Source: Gnetum montanum
Lineage: Eukaryota > Streptophyta > Gnetopsida > Gnetales > Gnetaceae
Assembly (NCBI GenBank): GCA_015680685.1
Contig: MNCI01022748.1
Span: 109,960 to 157,116 of the forward strand
Length of the DNA stretch: 47,157 bases
Direction: 5' to 3'
The first letter of the stretch is position 1. Each line of letters begins with the position of its first letter. Both the position numbers and the translations under genes were made by a program. Below, in pieces: positions 9,000 to 20,387 of the stretch. A model generated the notes under the pieces. The model worked only from the letters and a program-made list of their open reading frames with translations. It had not been told where the DNA came from and made no database searches.

Positions 9000-11110
9000 G
9001 TAAAGTTGATTTCAACAGATCTTGGTACCTTTAACTACATGTATTAGAATTGAAATTGGTTTAATAAATATACATCATATGATAGCAGAGTTATTTATCT
9101 TGGTAATAATTATTTCTATAAAATTGTGGAGAAAGGAAGTATTGGAATTAAAATGTTTGATGTATTGTGGAGAAAGGAACGATGTATCTAATTTGAAAAA
9201 GAATTTAATTTCTTTAAGAGCATTTTGAAAATTATTAAAAAAGCCTTGGTAGTAGTGAAAGCTAATAAATATAATAATATTATTTACAAGTTATAAGATG
9301 CTATAGATAGAACTGTTACCAATTCAACTTCTTTTAATAGTCAAGGATCCTTTTTATTTATGATATCAATATTTGGATCACATTACTGAAAAAGCATTAT
9401 AGTATTTTGTAAATTATAAGTTGCTATCAAACTTAAAATTTTTAAATTTTAAATTTTGAGAACATTGTGTTTTTGAAAAACAATAAAGAAATAAATTTAA
9501 GATAGGGATACAACAAAGCAAAGATATTCTTGATATGTACATTCAAATGTATTAGGTCCATCACCTAAGGTATCAATAAAACGCCATTTATATTTTGTCA
9601 TCATTATTGATGATTATTCTGTGAAAGTTTGAGTTTGTATGCTGAAATATAAATCTAAAGTTTTTGATATTTTTAAGTAATTTAAAACTTGGATTAAAAA
9701 GAACATAGGTAAAACAATTAAATATTTGAGAACAAATAATGAAGGAGAGTTCAACTCTACAAAGTTTGAAAATTATTATAGAGAAGTTGGGATTAAAAAA
9801 TACAAAATGGTGGCTTGTACTCTTGAGCAAAATAGAGTTGCAGAACACATAAATAAAACTCTTCTTGAAGGGGCAAGAAGCATGATGAGTAATGCTAATT
9901 TAGGTAAGGAGTTTTAGGCAAAGGTTATTTCAATAGCATATTTCTTGGTTAACAAATTACCTACAGTCGCACCAAATTGTAAAATTCCAAAAGAGGTATG
10001 GATAGGTCATTTTTTTATTATTCTTTTCTTAGAGTTTTTCGTTGCACTACATATACTCTAATTTTGAAATATTAGTGTACACTATTAGATCCCAAATATA
10101 GAAAGTATATCTTTGTTAGGTATGATGATGATGTTAAAAGGGTACATATTATGAGATCCTACTAATCATAAAATCATCTATAGTAGAGATGTAGTTTTTC
10201 ATGAATTCTCTAACAACATTTAATAGTAAGTAAAAGTTAAATGGGAATGAAAAGATGTAACTGGTAATCAATTGGTTAAGTTGGAGATGCAATCATCTTC
10301 ACATAGATAACGTAATGAACTTCAATAACCTAAAGAAAGTTTATCAAATGAAGAGACATAGTTACATAACCTTTAAGAAGATCCACACAAGTAAAGCATT
10401 CCTCATAAGAAATTTAATGATTATATTACACTTGCATTATTTTCATATAGAATAGAATTAGGCTTATATTAAGAAGCTATGGAAGATGCTTCTAGTCCTA
10501 AATAGGAAGAAGCAATGCATGAGGACATGAATTCTTTTGAGAAAAATGAAACATTAGTTTTGGTAGAGCTTCCAAAAGGTAGAAAAACTATTAGATGTAA
10601 ATGGCTTTGCAAACTAAAGGAAATAAGTAATGGTAAAATTAATAGGTACAAAGTAAGACTGATAGCAAAAGGCTATTCATAAAATGAAGGTATAGATTTC
10701 ACAAAGTTTTCTTTTATTGGTTGTAAAATTAGTTTCTATTTAGATCATGTTGGCTTTGGTGTTTTTATTTGATATGAAACTAGAACAATTAGATTAAAAA
10801 ACAACATTTCTAAATAGTTACTTGGATAAGGAAATATATATGAAATAACTAGAAGATTTTGTACAAAAATAGAGGGAGGATTCAGTTTAAAAGCATAAGA
10901 AGTCATTGTATGGCCTAAAGAAATTGTCTAGGTGATGGTACAAGAGGTTTGATTCTTTCACATTGAGCCATAATTTCTAAAAGTGTGAACATGACCATTG
11001 TGTATTTTAAAATTAATGCTAGCGACATATTTGTAGTTTTGGTTTTATATGTTTATGACATGCTTATTGCAAGCCAAAATATATTTGAAATCAAATACTT
11101 GAAGGCTTAG
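9000..11110 (+). mobile_element. Ty1/copia relic, part 2: protease end, integrase, reverse transcriptase
   Basis: Copia landmarks occur in order on the plus strand. The protease C-terminal segment DVSNLKKNLISL lies near 9180-9216. A degraded gag-pre-integrase segment lies near 9375-9500. The integrase core includes IIDDYS (about 9606), LRTNNEGEF (D of the DDE triad now N, about 9730) and LEQNRVAEHINKTLLEGAR (about 9820). The integrase tail is LDPKYRKYIFV (about 10090). Reverse transcriptase begins EEAMHEDMNSFEKNE (about 10506) with RYKVRLIAKGYS; SLYGLKKLS follows near 10908, and YVYDMLI (usual YVDDMLI) lies at 11048-11068. Many stops and some frameshifts are present. No RNase H or LTR was seen. 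Confidence 0.85.
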
Positions 11111-11399
11111 TTATTGATGGGGGCTCCCTTGAGTGAGACTAAATGGAGTGTATCATTTAGTATGTATGAAAAACTAATCATTAACAAAAAGAAGAAACAT
11201 GAGTGCATCACACAGTTTATTTGTGTTTTATTATTATGTCATAAAAAGATAAAAAATAATATAATACATATTGGACATGTAATATGAAGATCACCTATGT
11301 TGCCATGGGGGGAATCCAAATATTTAAAATTTTATAATTTTTATGCATTTTATTTTATGAATAAAATGATAAATAAATGCACACTTGCATTGCAATCTT

Positions 11400-12188
11400 C
11401 TAAGGGATAGGTGTAATGTCAAATCTCTCATATATAATCGTGAAGCAATTCCTTAAGATATACATACACCATTACATACATAGAAAATGAATAAGTGGCC
11501 TTTCAGCTGCATTCTTGATGACCCAATAGCATGCCGTATAGATACAACCTCTTTGAACAAGGATGAATTCTCATAGCTCTAAATAATTAACTACTTACAA
11601 ATTAATTATGAAAATAACAATAATAATTTTAATTAATTAATTAATTAATGATGGATAATTAAGCTCATATTTTGATATTTTATATGTTAAATGCATACCA
11701 ACTTAAAAAAGATAAAAGGAAAATCTTAAGCTTTATTCACTACACCAACACTCAATTCAATGTTGATCAAATAGTTATGAGATATGAAAACATGATAGCA
11801 CTTTTGATAAAGTCTCGTTACATGATGAAGCAATGACTCAAAACACATAATAAAAACAAATAATATAGCATACTTATCCAAGGGTGAAGAAGCTCTTCAC
11901 CTAAAAATGCAAAGGAAAAAATCATCACAATGAAAGATGTTTTTGGGCTTTCTTCAAGTATTTATAGTTTTTAGACCTAAAACAGAAGTGGTTCATTACC
12001 ACCAAGGTGCTACCACTAGGGATATGTCACTAGGGGTGCACTACTAGGGATGCACCACTAGGGTGATACCACCTAGGCATTGACACCACACTCTGAAATA
12101 AGCTTAGATTATAACCCTAAGTGCTCATAAAGACTTCTATGCATCTGGGCTTATAAAGGAATACAAAATTACCACTTATGCCTTATCA
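11400..12188 (-). mobile_element. 3' LTR of element E (boundary at 12188 clear, other end approximate)
   Basis: On the minus strand a purine tract ATGGGGGAA (12197-12189) is followed directly by TGATAAGG, the same arrangement as the 3' LTR starts of elements C and D (GTGGGGGTA then TGATGAA). Downstream on the minus strand are a tandem array (12077-12012) and a TATA-like CTATAAATA at about 11968-11960. The far end is set only from the usual length of the family (about 800 bp); no TG..CA end or target duplication was identified, so that limit is a guess. Confidence 0.5.
12012..12077 (-). repeat. CACTAGGG tandem array in the U3 of LTR E
   Basis: Variants of CACTAGGG (CACTAGGGA, CACTAGGGG, TACTAGGGA, CACTAGGGT, CACCTAGG) follow one another at about 14-15 bp spacing. 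The array lies between the LTR start and its TATA box, the same position in which the solo LTR and LTR D carry GATATC arrays. Probable U3 regulatory repeats. Confidence 0.6.
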
Positions 12189-12419
12189 TTCCCCCATAAG
12201 TGAGTAAAGCTAGTTTCTTAGCTTTGAGACACCCCAAATACTAAAAATTGGGACTAAACATAACATATGATTAAGATGGAAGAGATATAACGAAATTTAA
12301 TATAGAAAAAGACATAAACCTGGCATCTTAAGAAGAAGCATTAGAAGATGGTGGTTGTGGGAAAAAAATGTATGCATGATACATACTAGGGATATACTAA
12401 ATATCTAATGATGAATGGC

Positions 12420-13260
12420 TAGAATCTCTAAAACTACTCTTCTAAGTTCATCACACTTGTTTGTATAATTCTGTTACGCTTCTGCAATAATGCCTAAAGT
12501 AACTCCTCACTCTCATGTTTGACTTGCTCATGGTACCATCTTGATTGCACGAGCTCATGTTATGTGACCTTCAACTCAATTGTTGCTTTGTATAATTTGT
12601 TTTCTAATTTACTAGGTGGCCACCCTGCTAAAGTATGTATCACATGAAGTGTTGTCTCCTCTTAGACTTAACATCTTATTTAGCCTTCTTAATCTTTTGA
12701 AGGATAATGATTTGAGACTCATGCCAAAGGAGGTACATGTTACTAAGAAGATCCATCTTCTCTTACTAGTCTTGGTCACTAGCAGCAAACTAGTGAAACT
12801 TATCATGAAGAATAGTAAAATTTTACTTTACCTTGTCTCATTTGTTGATCATTCATGTATTTAGATATGCAACATGCTTGCTTAGTCTCTGTACCTCAAA
12901 ATTCTATATTTCTTACTTAATCATGTGAATTTGTTTGAGCTCATCAATCTCCCTGGTTATCTTCTCTACAAGCTCTTGTTGTAGATTCCATCTCTCTTTT
13001 TTGGTATGATGATACTTGTTCTTGAATTAGACCATGATTTATCCTTCATCTTCTAACTTCTATACCTAATGGAAGAAAGTAATAACCTAATTCTCTTTAT
13101 TATCACACATTTTCTTCTGTTCATTGAACCATTGCTTTAATACTCTAATCTTTCTATTCAAGGCTTCTTTGATAAACAAAGCCTCCACTTCATTTTTAGG
13201 TGTCTTAAATAATTTAGAATTTAGGCATTGAATAGTTACCTTAAATGTAAAACCCCATGT
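12420..13260 (-). pseudogene. ORF X relic of element E (coiled-coil C-terminal part)
   Basis: The minus strand encodes a Lys/Glu/Gln-rich heptad-like protein. Recognisable stretches include EALFIKEALNRKIRVLKQWF, then ERWNLQQELVEKITREIDEL and VQRLSKHVAYLNT, interrupted by stops that are mostly TAG and TAA. Its place immediately upstream of a polypurine tract and 3' LTR matches ORF X of elements C and D. Similarity in sequence to those is weaker than between C and D, so homology rests partly on position and coiled-coil character. Confidence 0.55.
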
Positions 13261-14619
13261 GTTTGACCCAAGAGAAGCTAAGGTGAAAATTGTAAACTAG
13301 TGAAGCGTCATACTTAAATGAATCAAAACATCAAGTTGATTAAATGACATAGTAGAAAGTTACAAAACCACTCCATGAGAATCTCATAATAAACTAACAA
13401 TAACATAAGGATAATACACCAAACTAGTGCTGCTACATATAAAAGATCAAGAGACTATATCATAAATCTCTATCATCCATGCCACTAAACCAATGAGCAT
13501 AGACATCACATCACAATAGTCAATATGCTTAGTATATATCCTATCAAGATGAACACCATATACACTATACAATAAGTGCCATAGCTCATGGGCTATCCAT
13601 GCCAAAATCATTAACAAACAAATCCATTTCTCATAAAAAAACATGTAATAGGAAAGACAAGAACATAAAGCCAAGTTGACCATCACCTCCCTCAAGCTTC
13701 TTGGTCTCCTATGCTCCCAGCTTCATTGACTACATATAAATGGGGCTAATAAAAGATTGAGAAAGAGCCTCTACATTTTCCCTACAGATGAAAAGTATAA
13801 TGTCATGTTAGAGGAGAGGTGTGACATATACTAAGAAACTTGTAACAGGGTTAGTACATAACATGTAATATGTATATCACACCACAATACACAAGCACAT
13901 CATCATCCAAGTCATCATTCACAATACTGAACATTCATAATAGAATTCTATCATGTTGTTAACAATCTCAAGAATCCAATCCATGTATAAACAACCCATC
14001 ATAAAAATATAGCATGCCTAATCCTTGTATACCAAGTTCAAAAGCATAATATAACTGGGGCTCATCTCTCACAATCATACTAACATGCACATAGACACAA
14101 CATATGACAACTAGTATTCTAGGGGATCAATGTTCCACAAAGCATAAGCATTTTACATAGCTTCTATGGGAGTTGACACATTCTCACCTAGTATAAGCAT
14201 GATACCATTGACTTATGTACTCATATTTCTATCAATACCTATAATTTTATTAGTTTTTCAATAACTTAATCTATCACCTATGCTAATGTCTCCTACCTTA
14301 TTTGTAGCCTTAGGTCACTAACCTTCTAGAGGGTATATTTGAGCATAATCAGATACACCTAGATCTTGTACTAGCTATAGGTCTAACCTATGTTCTTTTA
14401 CTCTTAGAATGAGATTTGAGATAAGAGCCTCACTAATGCATCCAATAGGGGTCATCCCAACTCCTCCAAGGTGTCTAATCACTAATTGGTCCATACCCTC
14501 ATTTTTACTATACTCATCACATGATCACAAGAAATCTATGCTTTGTGTATCATAAACCAAGCACATCAGACCACATGCTCCACTTTACCTTGCACCTATT
14601 ACTTGCCTTCTTGTCCTAC
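13261..14619. other. Intergenic or repeat-derived sequence, nothing recognised
   Basis: AT-rich, CA-rich on this strand, with frequent stops in all frames. It probably belongs to the upstream part of element E or to another old repeat. No domain, LTR end or RNA gene is visible. Confidence 0.4.
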
Positions 14620-15320
14620 TTTACTTGACACTTGTTACTCACCTTTACTAGCTTTGCAACTCTATATTGGTATGACCTTTAATTCTTGAGTATAAATACC
14701 TTAGGTTAAATTTCTAGAGGTCACCTCAAGAAACATTTCCATTATTATAATGTGCTCTTTTAGGTCTTATTACAATAATTACATCATTTTTTACAAAGTG
14801 AGAACATCATGATTATGGAATGACTCCATTTGGAAATTAGGATGTAACAAGATTTTGATATCTTGTTTTTGAATATTAGGAAAACATCAACTATATGGAA
14901 CATTCAAAATTATGCATAATGAATATAGTAGGTAAAATTTAGAAGGAAATGAAAAGAAACTTCATTATTAATAGAAGAATTAGAAATAAATGTGTATCTA
15001 GGTCATGCTTTGAGGATTTATTAGGATCATCTTCCTTTAACATTTATTTGTTAGAGACAATCTAGCATTACCACCATAGTTAGAACTATACCCAATAAGA
15101 AGGAATGGCTAGTTAGCTTTCTATCCTACTTTACCTAACACCTATTACTTGCCTTTACTAGCTATGCAACTCCATGTTGGCATGATCTCTAATTTCTAAG
15201 TATAAATACCTTAGGTGAAACCCCCAAAGGTTATATCAAGAGTCATGTCTATTGTTACAATATGCTCTTTTAGATATTACTCTAATAGTTACATCATTTG
15301 TTACAAAGCAACATCATCAT

Positions 15321-16105
15321 TGATGAGTGGCGAGGTACCCCTACACTCAACCATACGAATACAAGCGTCTCACGTGTGATCCGGTCAAACTCCAAGGACT
15401 AAGTGCTTACGTGCCCAAATGGAACACTTAAGGTTAATCAATCATTGTCTTCCCAAACTTACTTGTATTGTCACGGTTGTATGGTTAAGTAAGTCTGAGG
15501 TATGTGATTTTTATATCTTTTATCTTTTTATCACCTATGCTAGTAGGAAAGGGTGAAGAGATTAATTAACTAACTATTTGCTAACTAAGTTCTAATTGTC
15601 CCAGCACCAATATCCATTCCCACTTGCTGCACACACCCTGAACTAGTGCAACGCTACTAGGATTTCCAAATGCTATTCGTTACTGGGTTACCAAGCGTTA
15701 CACACGTGCTCGAAGCGGTCGTACTAAATGCACTTAACTAGGAGAGTTAAGGGTTGAGAGAGATTAATTAACTAAGAAAGTAATTAATAATTAACAGTAA
15801 TTAAATCCTATTTAGCTTAGTCCATATGCTGCAAGGTTTATCAGAAATTTCGTCTTTATTGCAGTACACAAATGTGTGCTCAGGTACAATTTGCTCGCAT
15901 AAAGATCCATTCACTTTGAGACTCCTACTGTGGGCACATGGAAATTATTCTATCCCTGGAATGGTAAAACTGCCAGAGTTTAGCTAAGGGTCTAGATCTA
16001 GATGGAGAAACAAGGGAAAGTCGTCTCTTATTTATAGAACTGGCGATGGGCTGCGATATCGGGTAAGCGATATTGCAAGTGCTGATGCGATATCACGGCT
16101 CATCA
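15321..16105 (-). mobile_element. Solo LTR (785 bp) with 5-bp target duplication ATCAT
   Basis: On the minus strand the unit starts TGATGAGCCG (16105) and ends CCACTCATCA (15321), and is flanked on both sides by ATCAT (15316-15320 and 16106-16110). Its end matches the LTR ends of element D (TAGGGGTACCTC.CCACTCATCA), and it shares the GGTAACCCAGTA block with that LTR. No internal region follows, so it is a recombination-derived solo LTR. A TATA box (CTATAAATAA, about 16037-16028) and three spaced GATAT(C/T) boxes lie in its U3. The paralogous direct repeat near 14805 shows the unoccupied site. Confidence 0.9.
16055..16094 (-). promoter_or_regulatory. GATATC array upstream of the solo-LTR TATA box
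   Basis: GATATC at 16055-16060, GATATT at 16069-16074 and GATATC at 16089-16094 start 14 and 20 bases apart. The TATA box follows about 20 bases further on the minus strand. The same spacing is seen in both LTRs of element D. Confidence 0.7.
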
Positions 16106-16378
16106 ATCATGATTATGAAATGGCTCCATTTGAAAATAGAAACATGATGAACTACCTCCTTAGCTTTTTTTCATCATGAAACAAGTCTACATTAAGGTTC
16201 TTTCTTCATACTCTAATGTTTCAATGCTTTGATGCTTCAATGCTTTAATTTCTTCTTTTGAAATGAGGTTGAAATCTTAAGGTTTTTCATTCTTATTTTT
16301 CAAATAAAAATAGAAATGAGAAAAATAGTTGAGAAAAATAAATCTTATTATGTTAACTTACCTCAATCTCTAGGTAAT

Positions 16379-16615
16379 TAATGAGTGGCGAGTATTTCCT
16401 ACACCTAACCATATGAATCACAAGTGCATATGTGCAATTCGATTAAATTTCATGGAACCTCTAAGTGGCTAGTATCCTATCTAATTAAGTGTAATATGGT
16501 TGGTCATTATCTTCCCAATCATCACTTGTGTTAACTCTATTTGTATGGTTAAGCATGATTGAGACGTAAGGTGTTTGTATTATTATTATTATATTTTTTT
16601 ATTGTTGATGCGTAA
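16379..16615 (-). mobile_element. Element C 3' LTR, distal fragment (U5 side)
   Basis: The fragment begins TAATGAGTGGCGAG, the counterpart of the solo LTR end TGATGAGTGGCGAGG, and runs 237 bp until element B starts at 16616. The rest of the same LTR resumes at 23217. The two pieces together are about 846 bp once one copy of the duplicated site is removed, which matches the 819 and 866 bp LTRs of element D. Confidence 0.8.
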
Positions 16616-17896
16616 ATTTTGGATACGTGAACACCTGTGAAAACTCATTTTAGGAGACTATCGCCTAGGACGCCTCTTGTATGGGTACGGAAACCTGAGA
16701 ATAGTCTCAGCTGGAAAGGGCTATGTGACAAAACCAATAATAATAATATTTCAAACAAAATATTAAAAGCTTTAAATTTTAATAAGAATATTGAAAAGTT
16801 AAATAATTCATGCAATTTAAAAGAGTACAATAAATAATTTAAAATAAAATGTAAATAATAATATTGAAAACTGTAAAAGTTATCTGCCACCGCGGCTGCT
16901 TCTGTGCTTAGAGATGGCAGAGAGAAAAATCTGTCCTATTGTTTGAAAGTAAATAAATAAAGAACAAAACGATGTTAATGCTATTTGTGTTGCCTATGCA
17001 TACAACCTGTCTCTGCCAGGTTTCTGTTTATAGGTAGAAAAAAGACTTCTACCGACACCCCTCACGGCGTCCGCGTTGGCATCGTTGCTATTGGGCGTTG
17101 GTCTCTACCGCATGGGCAAAAAAATAAAAAAAAAATGAAAAGAAAATGTGTCTGTGTTTCTGTCTGAGAAAACAAAAAATCGTCGTTCAGCAATTGCTAT
17201 TACAGGGCATGCACACTGTCATCTACAATCTACCTGCAACTGTTGTTGGTTTCTATCGCACGTCTCACGCGCCTGCCATTAGCGTTGCCTGCCAGCAGAA
17301 TAGAAAATGGTTGCTATAACCTCCCCCCTCCTTGGCTTTGGCTGGCTCCATTGTAAATAGCAGCCTGCGGGAGAAACCCTAACCCTAAATTGTCATTCAT
17401 CATCCACACACTGCATCATTAGACTTGCACAAATTATGTAGTCATTAGCATGTTTTATAATTTAAAGATATGCCATTTTTTTGGCATTTTTCAGGTGACT
17501 TATCTTTTCTCTTGATTTTATTTCTTTTATTTTCTAAATGGAATTCATTTATATCACTTTCTCTCTTCAAGAGGCAATTGGTACCAACAGCATGATTGAT
17601 AGGTTACATTGAGGTCATCTTTTAGAGGTTTGTGCAAAGTATGTGGTGCACTATTTATCATGTGTTGGTGTAGTGCTTGCTCATTTAGCAATTGAAATTC
17701 ATAATTTTTATTTTATTTTATTTATGTGTAGTTGAGGACCTATTGTGTATATTTTTATTTTTACATAAAACTAGTATAGCGTTTGTTGAATTCCTATGAA
17801 TTTGATTTGTGCATTTTGACTACTTTGCAACTATAATTTCCTACATGTGCATTGATAATGGCCCCATGCCTAGCATGGATGAGGTTGACCTCAACA
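16616..17896 (+). mobile_element. Element B 5' LTR (1281 bp)
   Basis: Starts TGATGCG, ends CTCAACA, and matches the 3' LTR along its length with scattered, mostly transition differences. Relative to the 3' LTR it lacks about 75 bases near 17410. It contains a telomere-type box at 17374-17389. The primer binding site expected just after 17896 is not recognisable: the bases are CTTAGCCCCCAAACTAC. Confidence 0.85.
17374..17389 (+). promoter_or_regulatory. Telobox in the element B 5' LTR
   Basis: AAACCCTAACCCTAAA is two-plus units of the plant telomere repeat. Single teloboxes in plant promoters are known binding sites of Myb-type TRB proteins. The same 16 bases occur in the 3' LTR. Confidence 0.7.
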
Positions 17897-18339
17897 CTTA
17901 GCCCCCAAACTACAAATTGCATGCAAGTTCAAGGACCATAAAATTTTGAATGAAAATGCAACAAATGGGGAAACAAAAACAATATGAAACAAGAAATGCA
18001 AACTTGAAAGTGAACTATAATGTTCTAAACATGATCAAAATAGCCAAGTAATCGAAAGAGACACTAACATAGGCCATCCAAACAACCATTAAAATCTAAA
18101 TATATAATTTATTGTTATTTTAACTAAGATCTATAGATATATATGTATAATTATATATATATGTAGATATACGCTTAAACTCTCATTCTCAATATTCTCA
18201 CAAGGTAACAGTAAAAGTATGCAAACTATTTTGAGCAAGTGACTTATACAAAACTTAATGAGGAGGATGAGCTAAAGCTCATGTTAGATCATAGTAAGCC
18301 ACAACTTTCAGATTTTTCCTTGATTGTTTTTTTTTCTTA
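17897..18339. other. Element B leader, first part
   Basis: AT-rich with a TATA-rich stretch near 18130-18170. No coding frame or recognisable primer binding site was found between the LTR and the inverted LTR fragment. Confidence 0.4.
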
Positions 18340-18863
18340 TTTTTTATTTTGCCCATGCAGCAAAGACCAACGCCCAACAGCGGCGGTGCCAACACGGACA
18401 CCGTGAGGGATGTCGGTAGAAGTCTTTTTTTCTACCTATAAACAGAAACCTGGTAGAGACAGGTTGTATGCACAGGCAACACAAATAGCATTAACATCGT
18501 TTTGTTATTTATTTATTTGCTTTCAAACAACAGGACATATTTTTCTCTCTACCATCTCCAAGCGCAGAAGCAACCCCGGTGGCAGATAACTTTTACAATT
18601 TTCAATATTATTATTTGCATTTTATTTTGAATTATTTATTGTACTCTTTTAAATTGCACAAATTATTTAACTTTTCAATATTCTTATTAAAATTTAAAGC
18701 TTTTAATATTTTGTTTGAAATATTATTATTATTGGTTTTGTCACATAGCCCTTTCCAGCTGAGACTATTCCCGGGTTTCTGTACCCATACGGGAGGCGCC
18801 CTAGGCGATAGTCTCTTAAAACGAGTTTTCATAGGTGTTCGCGTGTCCAAAATTTACACATCA
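18340..18863 (-). mobile_element. Inverted fragment of a B-family 3' LTR inside element B
   Basis: On the minus strand this begins TGATGTGTAAATTTTGGACA at 18863 and follows the B LTR for about 520 bases before being cut off near 18340. Its upstream flank (TCTAACGCCAAAAAGGTG, on the minus strand from about 18883) matches the polypurine-tract flank of the intact B 3' LTR. It is therefore a piece of another B-family 3' end, nested or rearranged in opposite orientation. Confidence 0.8.
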
Positions 18864-18883
18864 ACACCTTTTTGGCGTTAGAA

Positions 18884-19276
18884 GAAGGGTAGTTTCTCAA
18901 CCTTTTCTTTATTTTCCTTTTACGTTTCTTTTTTTTAAAAAAAAAGAAAAATTATCATTTTTTATTACTGTCTATTTTTGTCTTTGCCTCCCTATTTTCA
19001 GTTTTATTGCTCTATTTTAGTTTCACTTTCAAATATCCAAATTTATATTTTAGCAATCCTTTTGTTAATTTGTTTTTCTGAAATTTAATTGAGGTGATTT
19101 AAATTATTTTCCTTTTAATTTACTTTTCTGAAATTTTATAATTTCAATTTTACTTTTAAAAAATTAATAAAAAAAATAAAAATAAAAATATAGCATTCAA
19201 ATGTTTTTTTTTAATTTTATTTTCTTTAATTTTCACAGTTTATTAGCATTTTACATTTCCTGTTATTTTTCATTTT
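18884..19276. other. Element B leader, second part
   Basis: Very A/T-rich (long T runs, then AAATAAAAATAAAAATA near 19165-19190). No coding content before the gag start. Confidence 0.4.
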
Positions 19277-20387
19277 ATGAGTGACTTTTTTTACGGAGTA
19301 TCTCAACAAAGAACTCATACTCCTACCCCTAGTCAACNNNNNNNNNNNNNNNNNNNNNNNNNNNNNNNNNCGCCAACACATACAATGTTTTGAAACCTTA
19401 TTAGGGATCCACAACATTGTACATAATGATGTGGCATGCAGAGTGTTCGTAACAACATTTAGAACCAAAGCAACTCAATGGTATTTAATGCTTCTTGATG
19501 CCTCTATTAACACATGGCAAGAATTCAAAAACAAGTTTTTGAATCAATTTGACAAATTTACAAGCCCTGCTATCGCATCAAGCAACTTTACCAGCCTAAG
19601 AAAGCTACCTGGGAAAAATGTTAGAGATTATAACCTTAGATTCCTTCATCAACTTGCCTATATGCCAAATGAGATGCAACCACAACCAGATGGTATCCTC
19701 AACTTCTATCTCTCTACCATCGATCCATTCTTCACTTATGCTATTAAATCTGATCTCAACATAACGAAAATACAAGGTGCAATGTCAAAAGCTGTGGAAT
19801 TAGAGCAAATAATCCTTATGAACAACATCCAAAGCCAATTTGGGATAATGAGTGTTAGTAACCCTATGCAATCAAATCCACTCCTCCTACCAACTTTTCA
19901 AACATCTAATGTTATGCCTCAAGCTGTTTCTTCCTTTCAACCAACTCAACCTTTAAGTAATTACTCTCAAGGCCCCATGTCCTCTTCATTCTTACCATCC
20001 AACATTGGTTTGAATGATGACCAATCAAAAGCCTTGATTCAATCCATTATAAACCCAAACGGGACATCAAATTCTGTTGAACCACCAACCCAAACCCAAA
20101 ATCAGATGACCCAAATACTCACTTCACTACAAAAACTATCCAATGAAGTGGTCGAGTTTAAGAGAAATAATAACAAAGGCCCTATACAACCAGAAAAATC
20201 AAGTGTATCAATCAACGATGATTATTGCCGTCTTCATAATACGAGGCAACATTCCAAAAAAACTTGTTCTCAATTCATGGCATTGTATGGTGACAATACC
20301 CAAGAGAAACAAAATGGGAAAACCCCTATCATGGTCCTTAATGTACCTCATAAAATAGAAAATGAAGAGGTTTCCTCATTAGAATAA
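19277..20387 (+). pseudogene. Element B gag
   Basis: A retrotransposon Gag capsid precursor. The capsid part reads GIHNIVHNDVACRVF, then TKATQWYLMLLDASINTWQE and FLNQFDKF, typical of the retrotrans_gag family (A..WY..L....I..W..l...F...F). A Gln/Pro/Ser-rich tail and a Cys/His stretch (YCRLHNTRQHSKKTC) follow. The likely start is ATG 19277 (MSDFFYGVSQQRTHT), but it is one frame off the gag frame across a 33-N gap (19338-19370); the true gap length is probably not 33. The frame ends in TAA at 20385-20387, and the protease lies in the same frame beyond it. Confidence 0.8.
19338..19370. other. Assembly gap (33 N)
   Basis: 33 undetermined bases in the N-terminal part of gag. The frame mismatch between the upstream ATG frame and downstream gag frame suggests the gap size is nominal. 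Confidence 0.95.

Larger units (their letters stand above)
14620..16160. repeat. Direct repeat pair flanking or containing the solo LTR target
   Basis: About 220 bases at roughly 14640-14865 recur at about 15130-15320 and, after the solo LTR, at 16106-16150. Both share TTTACTAGCT.TGCAACTC, GAGTATAAATACCTTAGGT-like and TACATCATTT..TACAAAG strings, and then ATGATTATG.AATG.CTCCATTTG. The two copies lie in the same orientation about 490 bases apart. They could be LTR fragments of an older element or a tandem duplication. Confidence 0.6.

Noticed and set aside
16645-16890. An open frame of 81-100 codons beginning MADNFY, found antisense in all three B-family LTR copies (also 18579-18881 and 21829-22131)
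   Set aside because: The copies are alike simply because LTRs are alike. The product is low-complexity Leu/Phe/Tyr-rich and driven by A/T composition. There is no sign of codon-level constraint.
17897-17915. Primer binding site of element B
   Set aside because: CTTAGCCCCCAAACTAC does not pair convincingly with any tRNA 3' end I know; not called.
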